Source of the DNA: Rikenella sp.
GTDB lineage: Bacteria > Bacteroidota > Bacteroidia > Bacteroidales > Rikenellaceae
Direction: 5' to 3'
DNA: 7,378 nucleotides
Assembly: GCA_029054535.1 (NCBI GenBank)
Contig: JAIDFC010000243.1
Span: forward strand, 1 to 7,378
In this document: positions 1-5,238 of the stretch, piece by piece
Layout of the letters: every line of letters starts with the position of its first letter
Position numbering within the stretch: position 1 is the stretch's first letter
The notes under the pieces: model-generated
Seen by the model: the letters and a program-made list of their open reading frames with translations, nothing else
The model's database searches: none
What the model was told of the DNA's origin: nothing
Program-made: the position numbers and the translations under genes

Positions 1-1457
1 CCCTCGTAGCGAATAATCACCACATCCCCCGCCCGCACGGTACCGTCCAAAATCCCCTTGCTGGCCAGCTCCTGCGAGTCGAAGACCCGCGCCGTCCCCT
101 CGAACACCAGAATGGAAGCGTCTACCCCCGCCGTCTTGACGATACACCCGTCGACCGCCACATTCCCGTACAGTACCGCCAGCCCCCCGTCTTTCATATA
201 AGCGTGTTCGACGTCGCGAATACAACCTTTTTCGCGATCCAAGTCATAGTCCGGATACATTTCGCGTTGCGACCCCAAGACCGTATTCACCGCCCCCTGC
301 CCATGGAGATTCCCCGGCGCCGACAAATACCGCTCCGTATCTTTCGCCTCGGCCGTGGAACCGAGGTGATGAATATCGTATTTCGCCACCGCCTCGGCCA
401 GCGTCAACCCGTCGACCCGCACAGTCGAACCGTCGATAAGCCCTTCGCGCAGCAAAATTCCCAAAATCGCGAGAATCCCTCCCGCCCGGTTGACATCCTG
501 AATATGATAAGCCGAGTGATTCGGCGCCACCTTGCACAACACCGGCAACCGCCGCGACAGCGCGTCGATATCCCGCATCGTAAAATCCACGCCCGCCTCC
601 TGCGCCACCGCCAGCAGGTGGAGCACCGTATTGGTCGACCCCCCCATCGCGATATCCAGACTCATCGCATTGAGGAACGCCTGCCGGGTCGCAATCGACC
701 GCGGCAGCACCTTGTCGTTATCTTCGAAATAGTATGCCCGCGCATTCCGGACGATCAATCGTGCCGCCTCCTCAAACAACCGGGTCCGATTCTTATGCGT
801 AGCCACGATCGTCCCGTTCCCCGGCAACGAAAGCCCCAACGCCTCCGTCAGGCAGTTCATCGAGTTGGCGGTAAACATCCCCGAGCAGGAACCGCAGGTC
901 GGACAAGCCCCCTGTTCAATTTTGGTCAGTTTTTCGTCCGAGATCTCCGGATCGGCCCCCTTGACCATCACGTCGATCAGGTCATAAGCCTCCCCATCCA
1001 CCATCCCCGCCTCCATCGGCCCGCCGCTCACGAACACCGCCGGAATATTGAGCCGCATGGCCGCCATCAACATCCCGGGCGTAATCTTGTCGCAGTTCGA
1101 GATGCAGACGATCGCATCCACCCCGTGCGCCCGACACATATACTCGACCGAGTCGGCGATCAAATCCCGCGAAGGCAACGAGTAGAGCATCCCGTCATGC
1201 CCCATCGCAATCCCGTCGTCGATGGCGATCGTGTCGAACTCCGCAGCATAACACCCCTCGGCCTCGATGAGCCGTTTGATCTCCTGGCCGATCTCGTGGA
1301 GGTGGGTATGCCCCGGCACGAACTGCGTGAAAGAGTTGACGATCCCGATCACCGGCTGTCCGAACTGCTGCTCTTTCATCCCGTTGGCGCGCCACAGGCT
1401 CCGGGCGCCGGCCATCCGACGCCCCCGGGTGGTGATATCGCTGCGTAATGGTTTCAT
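1..1457 (-). CDS. ilvD: Dihydroxy-acid dehydratase IlvD (C-terminus beyond window)
   Basis: Iron-sulfur enzyme that dehydrates 2,3-dihydroxy-isovalerate and 2,3-dihydroxy-3-methylvalerate to the 2-keto acids that precede valine, leucine and isoleucine; cytoplasmic. I translated the minus strand from ATG at 1457-1455 and it stays open to the window edge, giving about 485 of the roughly 600-616 residues usual for the family. Diagnostic motifs are NCDKITPGM (C122, D123, K124), PTCGSCSGMFTANSMNCL (C191 aligns with the second cluster cysteine of E. coli IlvD) and DIAMGGSTNTVLHL near residue 270. D81, D123 and K124 match the metal and carbamylated-lysine positions of E. coli. Residues 41-50 read NSFTQFVPGH, as in E. 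coli, instead of the Cys-containing version of plant-type enzymes; I infer the oxygen-sensitive [4Fe-4S] subclass. The start is supported by N-terminal alignment (RSDITTRGRRMAGAR). Other ilv genes may follow to the left, outside the window. Identification is very secure. Confidence 0.97.
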   Translation of the reverse strand, partial: MKPLRSDITTRGRRMAGARSLWRANGMKEQQFGQPVIGIVNSFTQFVPGHTHLHEIGQEIKRLIEAEGCYAAEFDTIAIDDGIAMGHDGMLYSLPSRDLIADSVEYMCRAHGVDAIVCISNCDKITPGMLMAAMRLNIPAVFVSGGPMEAGMVDGEAYDLIDVMVKGADPEISDEKLTKIEQGACPTCGSCSGMFTANSMNCLTEALGLSLPGNGTIVATHKNRTRLFEEAARLIVRNARAYYFEDNDKVLPRSIATRQAFLNAMSLDIAMGGSTNTVLHLLAVAQEAGVDFTMRDIDALSRRLPVLCKVAPNHSAYHIQDVNRAGGILAILGILLREGLIDGSTVRVDGLTLAEAVAKYDIHHLGSTAEAKDTERYLSAPGNLHGQGAVNTVLGSQREMYPDYDLDREKGCIRDVEHAYMKDGGLAVLYGNVAVDGCIVKTAGVDASILVFEGTARVFDSQELASKGILDGTVRAGDVVIIRYE

Positions 1458-1496
1458 GTCTGCGCGTTGTAATAACAATTTTTGCTCACACAAATG

Positions 1497-1540
1497 AAAA
1501 AACAAAAAATCCCCCGGTCAAAGAGCAACACCGAGGGATT
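1497..1540 (-). terminator. Rho-independent terminator between xerD and ilvD
   Basis: Read on the minus strand, AATCCCTCGGT (1540-1530) pairs with ACCGGGGGATT (1518-1508) as an 11-bp stem with one U-G wobble and an 11-nt loop. A T-rich run, six Ts, G, six Ts (1509-1497), follows at once. The stem starts about 42 nt after the xerD stop, so it most simply ends the xerD transcript. It lies only about 40 nt upstream of the ilvD start, so it could instead act as a leader attenuator for ilvD. On the plus strand the stem has an A-C mismatch in place of the wobble and no T tract follows it, so the terminator works in the minus direction only. Confidence 0.85.
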
Positions 1541-1582
1541 ACGAAGTCTAAAGTATGATATTATTTACTTATCATTTAATAT

Positions 1583-2557
1583 TCACTCATTTACACCCAT
1601 ATAATCATCGGCATCCAGCATCCTATTTTCCCGCTCGTCATCCCCCGCCAACGGATGCAAACGCATCGCTCCGCGCAAATCGCCCAACTCCAAATGGGTA
1701 TAGATTTCGGTCGTCAAGATAGACTCATGCCCCAACAGCTCCTGCACGGCCCGGATATCCGCCCCGCCCTGCAACAAATGGGTCGCGAACGAATGACGCA
1801 AGGTATGCGGACTCACCGTCTTCGAGATCCCGGCCGCTGCCGCACTTCGGCGTATGATCGTGAAGATCATCACGCGAGTCAACCTCCGCCCCCGCTGGTT
1901 CAAAAAGAGGATGTCGGACGAATCGGCCGCCACGGCCATCGTCCTCCGCTGTTCGAGGTAACACTCCACCTGCCTCAAAGCAGTCTCGGCAATCGGCACC
2001 AACCGCTCTTTATCCCCCTTGCCCGTTACGCGAACGATCCCCTCCTCGACGAAAATATCGCTCAGCCGGAGGTTCACCAGCTCGCTCACCCGCAGCCCGC
2101 AACAGTACAAGACCTCCAGAATCGCCCGGTTGCGGTGTCCGAGCGGCCGGCCGAGGTCGATCCCGTCGATCATCCGCCGGATCTCGTCGTAGGAGAGCGT
2201 ATCGGGCAGTTTCCGCGCCACCTTCGGCGAATCGATCAACTCCGTAGGCAACGAATCGATCCGATCGGCATGAAGCAGATAGGCGAAAAAGCTCCGCACG
2301 CCGCTCAACACGCGCGCCTGCGTAGTATCTCCCGATCCGCGGTCGTAGATGTGGGCCATAAACCCCTCGACATCGGCCGGCGTAACCTCGGCCGGTGTTT
2401 TCGGCGCCTCGCCCCCGAGGATGAAAGACTCCAGCCGCCCCGCGTCATGCAGGTAAGCCTCGATACTATTGGCCGAAAGCCCCCGCTCGAACCGCAGGTA
2501 CTCCCGGTAACCGTCCAACGCCTGTCGCCAGGCTTTTTCTATCGTTTGTTCGCCCAT
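1583..2557 (-). CDS. xerD: Tyrosine recombinase XerD (chromosome dimer resolution)
   Basis: Site-specific tyrosine recombinase that, with XerC or a second Xer protein, resolves chromosome dimers at dif near the division septum. From ATG at 2557-2555 the product is 324 residues. Residues about 9-98 form the N-terminal SAM-like core-binding domain (YREYLRFERGLSANSIEAYL). The catalytic domain follows with all expected residues: R156 (CCGLRVSEL), K180 (TGKGDKERLVP), H251 and R254 (SPHTLRHSFATHLL), H277 (LLGHESILTT) and the nucleophile Y286 (EIYTH). The frame stays open upstream to 3052, but that part lies antisense to aroQ and does not resemble XerD, so the start at 2557 is preferred. After Y286 there are 38 residues, some 20 more than I expect for XerD, ending in an acidic tail (DDERENRMLDADDYMGVNE). 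It is divergent from aroQ. XerC and XerD are close paralogs; the D assignment is likely, not certain. Confidence 0.9.
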   Translation of the reverse strand: MGEQTIEKAWRQALDGYREYLRFERGLSANSIEAYLHDAGRLESFILGGEAPKTPAEVTPADVEGFMAHIYDRGSGDTTQARVLSGVRSFFAYLLHADRIDSLPTELIDSPKVARKLPDTLSYDEIRRMIDGIDLGRPLGHRNRAILEVLYCCGLRVSELVNLRLSDIFVEEGIVRVTGKGDKERLVPIAETALRQVECYLEQRRTMAVAADSSDILFLNQRGRRLTRVMIFTIIRRSAAAAGISKTVSPHTLRHSFATHLLQGGADIRAVQELLGHESILTTEIYTHLELGDLRGAMRLHPLAGDDERENRMLDADDYMGVNE

Positions 2558-2629
2558 TTGCCGTCGGTATGGTATCGCCGACCGGCTGAAATTTCGGCCC
2601 GCGACGGACGAAATTACCCAAATTTGCAC

Positions 2630-2637
2630 TATTTTTG
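2630..2637 (+). promoter_or_regulatory. Candidate Bacteroidetes -7 box for aroQ
   Basis: TATTTTTG fits the Bacteroidetes -7 consensus TAnnTTTG exactly and ends 19 nt before the aroQ ATG, in the 99-nt divergent gap between xerD and aroQ. I find no TTTG/TTG -33 element at the expected 19-21 nt upstream; the only TTTG (2623-2626) is too close. No Shine-Dalgarno motif is seen before aroQ, which is usual for this phylum. No equally good box was found for xerD on the other strand; TAATTTCG and the palindrome CAAATTTG (2619-2626) are weak candidates. Confidence 0.4.
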
Positions 2638-2656
2638 AACTCCAATCCCAGAAATC

Positions 2657-3085
2657 ATGAAAAAATTGTTGATCCTCAACGGACCGAACCTCAATTTGCT
2701 GGGGGTGCGCGAACGCGAGATCTACGGCTCGCGAACGTTCGAGGAGTACCTGGCGGAACTGAAAGCCGAATTCGACGGACGGGTCGAACTCGACTACTTC
2801 CAGTCCAACTCCGAAGGGGCGCTCATCGACGCCCTCCACAACGCGCGCGAACGGTACGACGGCGTGATCCTCAATGCGGGGGGCTACACCCATACGTCGG
2901 TCGCGCTGGCGGACGCCATTGCGGCCGTGGCCGCCTGCGGTCTCCGTACGGTCGAAGTACACATCTCGAACATCATGGCGCGCGAAGCGTTCCGACACGT
3001 CTCGCTCATCGCGCCCTCCTGCGCGGGATCTATCGCGGGTTTCGGACTCCACTCCTACAAACTCGCTATACTTAGCTTTTTATAA
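2657..3085 (+). CDS. aroQ: Type II 3-dehydroquinate dehydratase
   Basis: Third step of the shikimate pathway: trans-dehydration of 3-dehydroquinate to 3-dehydroshikimate in the cytoplasm; type II enzymes form dodecamers. The product is 142 residues, within the usual 140-150. The active site is complete: GPNLNLLGVRE with R18, IYG with catalytic Y23 on the flexible lid, LNAGGYTHTSVAL with N73 and H79, EVHISN with E100 and H102, and FRHVSLIAP with R113. The ATG at 2657 gives the standard N-terminus MKKLLILNGPNLNLLG. The last residues (SYKLAILSFL) depart from the SYxLALxAL ending that I expect in relatives. The bases coding for ILS resemble the left flank of the second repeat element (ATACTTA followed by A or G, then CT), so the tail may come from insertion of the neighbouring repeat. 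That last point is inference. It is divergent from xerD and followed 2 nt after the stop by the repeat element. Confidence 0.96.
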   Translation: MKKLLILNGPNLNLLGVREREIYGSRTFEEYLAELKAEFDGRVELDYFQSNSEGALIDALHNARERYDGVILNAGGYTHTSVALADAIAAVAACGLRTVEVHISNIMAREAFRHVSLIAPSCAGSIAGFGLHSYKLAILSFL

Positions 3086-3087
3086 CC

Positions 3088-3421
3088 GTTCTATTTTTTG
3101 TAACCGTGTTTGGCTACGGGATAGAACTGTTCTCTTTGTGAACAAAGAGAACCAGAAAAACTTCCGGCGATACTTGCGTATCGCATGGGCTGCCGTAGTC
3201 AAGAGCCCTGCGGCCTTGTCTTTGGGCCGGGAGTAATGGCGCGCTTTATGGCGAGTCAATCACTTAGCGCGCCATTACCCCAGCCCAAAAGTAAATCGAG
3301 ACTATTCACTAAGAACGGTCATGGAATGCGCAAGCATTCCCGAAAGTCTCTTTGGTACTTTCTGTTCACAGAAAGTACAGTACCCTCCTATCGCTAAAGC
3401 ACAGGTGTCAAAAAATAGAAC
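3088..3421. repeat. 334-bp nested inverted-repeat element, copy 1 (aroQ-pyk gap)
   Basis: Fills the 356-nt gap between aroQ and pyruvate kinase. From outside in: a perfect 13-bp terminal inverted repeat, GTTCTATTTTTTG (3088-3100) against CAAAAAATAGAAC (3409-3421). A 10-bp hairpin with TGAA loop (3129-3152: GTTCTCTTTG with CAAAGAGAAC) mirrors one with TTCA loop (3355-3378: GTACTTTCTG with CAGAAAGTAC). A 7-bp hairpin (3167-3184: GCGATAC with GTATCGC, loop TTGC) mirrors another (3323-3340: GGAATGC with GCATTCC, loop GCAA). A long central stem lies at 3220-3291. Positions 3119-3163 are identical to 4921-4965 of copy 2, and 3349-3401 match 5156-5208 with one mismatch. No convincing coding sequence lies in it. 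The right end is 20 nt upstream of the pyk start, so pyk is either read through the element or transcribed from it. Confidence 0.9.
3220..3291. repeat. Central long stem-loop of copy 1
   Basis: GTAATGGCGCGC (3233-3244) pairs perfectly with GCGCGCCATTAC (3267-3278) around a 22-nt loop. An outer extension, TTTGGGC (3221-3227) with GCCCAAA (3283-3289), is separated by a 5-by-4 nt interruption. The GCGCGC base of the stem and a CTTA at the loop's 3' side are shared with copy 2; the rest of the stem sequence is not. Confidence 0.88.
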
Positions 3422-3441
3422 AGATTTAATGATAGAAGAAG

Positions 3442-4875
3442 ATGGAGAAGAAGACCAAGATAGTGGCGACGATATCGGACCGTCATTGCGAAGTGGAGTT
3501 TATCCGGTCGTTGTATGAGGCCGGGATGAACGTCGTTCGGATCAACTCGGCCCATACGTCGTTCGAGGGGGCGACCCAGATTGTGGAGAATACTCGGGCC
3601 GTATCGGAGAAGATCGCGATACTGGTGGACACGAAAGGCCCCGAGATTCGGACCACGCGAATGGACGACGAAGGGATTCCGGTTTTGGAGGGCGACCTGC
3701 TGACCCTGCGCGGGACCGACGACAACCAGCAGCTCTCGACCCGGGAGTGCGTCTACCTGAACGACCGGGACATCTTCAACGAAGTGCCGACCGGCGTAGA
3801 CGTGCTGATCGACGACGGCGACATCGCCCTCGAAGTCGAGGACAAGAGCGACGGCGCATTGATCGCGCGGGTCAAGAACAGCGGAACGATCAAAGGACAT
3901 AAGAGCGTCAACATTCCGGCCGTTCACCTGCACCTGCCCGCCCTTACGGAGCGCGACACGGAGTATATCCATTGGGCCGTGCGGATGAACCTCGACTTTA
4001 TCGCCCACTCGTTCGTGCGGCACAAAGACGACCTGCTCGCCATTCAGAAGATTTTGGACGCCGAACACAGCACGATCAAAATCATCTCGAAGATCGAGAA
4101 CCAGGAGGGGGTCGACAACATCGACGAAATTTTGGACCATACGTATGCCGTGATGGTGGCGCGTGGGGATTTGGGGGTCGAGTTGAATGCCGAGCAGATC
4201 CCGATCGTGCAGAAGAATCTGGTGCAGAAGTGTATCGAGAGCAAAAAACCGGTGATTATCGCCACCCAGATGCTCCATTCGATGATCAACAACCCGCGGC
4301 CGACGCGAGCCGAGGTGAGCGCCGTGGCGAACGCCATTTTCCAGCGGGTGGACGCCATCATGCTGAGCGGCGAGACGGCCAACGGTCGGTATCCGGTCGA
4401 AGCGGTGCAGGCGATGACCAAGATCGCTCTGGCGATTGAACAAGAAGTGTCGCCGATCATCGACGTCAACATGGTGCGGATCAACAACGAGATCACGGCC
4501 CAGTTGGCGCGGTCGGCGGTACGGGCTTGTACGAACCTGCCGGTCAAAGCCGTGCTGATCGACACCCTGTCCGGACGGACCGGGCGGTATCTGGCGGCGT
4601 TCCGGGGCGAAAAACCGGTCTATGCGCTCTGTTATCGCAAGCACGTAATGCGCGAGATGGCCTTATCGTACGGGGTGTATGCCGAATATGCCGAGCCGGC
4701 CATTGCGCACGACCGGTTCAGCTACCAGATGCTCATGATCCTGGAGCAAGCTCACAAACTGGCCAACGACGACCTGGTGGTCGTGGTGGGCGGCTCGTTC
4801 GGGGCGGCCAAAGGGGCTTCGTTCATGGAGATTAGCAAAGTGATCCACCTGCTCAACCGGGCGATGTCGGAATAG
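3442..4875 (+). CDS. pyk: Pyruvate kinase
   Basis: Last step of glycolysis: phosphoenolpyruvate plus ADP gives pyruvate plus ATP, in the cytoplasm as a tetramer. The product is 477 residues, the normal length. The barrel starts with KTKIVATISDRHCEVEFI. Substrate and metal residues are R33 and N35 (MNVVRINSAHTS), D63 and T64 (DTKGPEIRT), catalytic K217 and metal ligand E219 (IISKIENQEG), D243 (ARGDLGVEL) and T275 (ATQML). The B domain spans roughly 72-160, and the C-terminal regulatory domain about 350-477. E68 sits where muscle enzyme has E117, the residue linked to K+ dependence. The usual K+-ligand serine (RxNxSH) is alanine here (RINSAH); from memory Bacteroides enzymes share this. ATG 3442 fits the family N-terminus; only an A/G-rich GAAGAAG precedes it, with no true Shine-Dalgarno. 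Repeat elements lie on both sides: copy 1 ends 20 nt before the start and copy 2 begins 4 nt after the stop. Confidence 0.97.
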   Translation: MEKKTKIVATISDRHCEVEFIRSLYEAGMNVVRINSAHTSFEGATQIVENTRAVSEKIAILVDTKGPEIRTTRMDDEGIPVLEGDLLTLRGTDDNQQLSTRECVYLNDRDIFNEVPTGVDVLIDDGDIALEVEDKSDGALIARVKNSGTIKGHKSVNIPAVHLHLPALTERDTEYIHWAVRMNLDFIAHSFVRHKDDLLAIQKILDAEHSTIKIISKIENQEGVDNIDEILDHTYAVMVARGDLGVELNAEQIPIVQKNLVQKCIESKKPVIIATQMLHSMINNPRPTRAEVSAVANAIFQRVDAIMLSGETANGRYPVEAVQAMTKIALAIEQEVSPIIDVNMVRINNEITAQLARSAVRACTNLPVKAVLIDTLSGRTGRYLAAFRGEKPVYALCYRKHVMREMALSYGVYAEYAEPAIAHDRFSYQMLMILEQAHKLANDDLVVVVGGSFGAAKGASFMEISKVIHLLNRAMSE

Positions 4876-4879
4876 ATAC

Positions 4880-5234
4880 TTAACTGTACTTTTATTTGCG
4901 TACCCGTTCTTTGGTGAACTGGATAGAACTGTTCTCTTTGTGAACAAAGAGAACCAGAAAAACTTTCGGGAATGCTAACGCATTCCATGACCGTTCTTAG
5001 TGAATGGCTTTGGCTGGTTTGTTGGGGTGGCACTTTTTGTGAGCGCGCTTAGGCTGAGAAAAACTTAGGCGCGCCACAAAAAGACCACCCCAATGAAAGT
5101 CCTCAAGGCTCTTGACTACGGCAGCCCATGCGATACGACAGTATCGCCCGAAGTTTCTTTGGTACTTTCTGTTCACAGAAAGTACAGTACCCTCCTGTCG
5201 CTAAAGCAGAGTATTCAAATAACAGTACAGTTAA
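4880..5234. repeat. 355-bp nested inverted-repeat element, copy 2 (pyk-GH3 gap)
   Basis: Fills the 363-nt gap between the convergent pyk and GH3 genes, leaving only 4 nt to each stop codon. The terminal inverted repeat is TTAACTGTACTTTTATTTG (4880-4898) against 5216-5234, matching at 18 of 19 positions; a further AATAGAT (4871-4877) mirrors ATCTATT (5234-5240) across the stop codons. Outer hairpins at 4931-4954 and 5162-5185 are identical to those of copy 1 and in the same orientation. The inner hairpins are swapped relative to copy 1: GGAATGC with GCATTCC (4969-4986, loop TAAC) is now on the left, and GCGATAC with GTATCGC (5130-5147, loop GACA) on the right. The central stem (5022-5093) differs in sequence. 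No transposase or convincing coding sequence is present. It may serve as a two-way transcription barrier between the convergent genes, but no U-tract terminator is seen. Confidence 0.9.
5022..5093. repeat. Central long stem-loop of copy 2
   Basis: TTGGGGTGG (5022-5030) pairs with CCACCCCAA (5085-5093). CTTTTTGTG (5033-5041) pairs with CACAAAAAG (5075-5083). GCGCGC (5043-5048) pairs with GCGCGC (5069-5074). The only breaks are a bulged A at 5042 and a 2-by-1 internal loop (5031-5032, 5084), so 24 bp are paired around a 20-nt loop. The sequence differs from the copy 1 stem except for the GCGCGC core, yet both arms agree with each other. Confidence 0.9.
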
Positions 5235-5238
5235 TCTA

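Noticed and set aside
204..1448. 414-residue open frame on the plus strand
   Set aside because: Lies antisense to ilvD; the Arg/Pro/His-rich product has no family resemblance and is a GC-rich shadow of ilvD codons.
2558..3052. N-terminal extension of xerD to a 489-residue protein
   Set aside because: It would run antisense through most of aroQ and has no recombinase features; the known XerD N-terminus begins at the ATG at 2557.
3129..3152. Outer 10-bp hairpin as a standard intrinsic terminator
   Set aside because: The stem is strong, but no U tract follows on either strand, so it is not called a terminator.
3088..3421. Element as a CRISPR array or integron attC cassette
   Set aside because: There are no regularly spaced direct repeats with spacers, no cas genes and no integron integrase. 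XerD nearby is the housekeeping enzyme and nothing ties it to these repeats.
3394..4644. 416-residue open frame on the minus strand across pyk
   Set aside because: Antisense shadow of pyruvate kinase, His/Arg/Asp-rich and without recognisable motifs.
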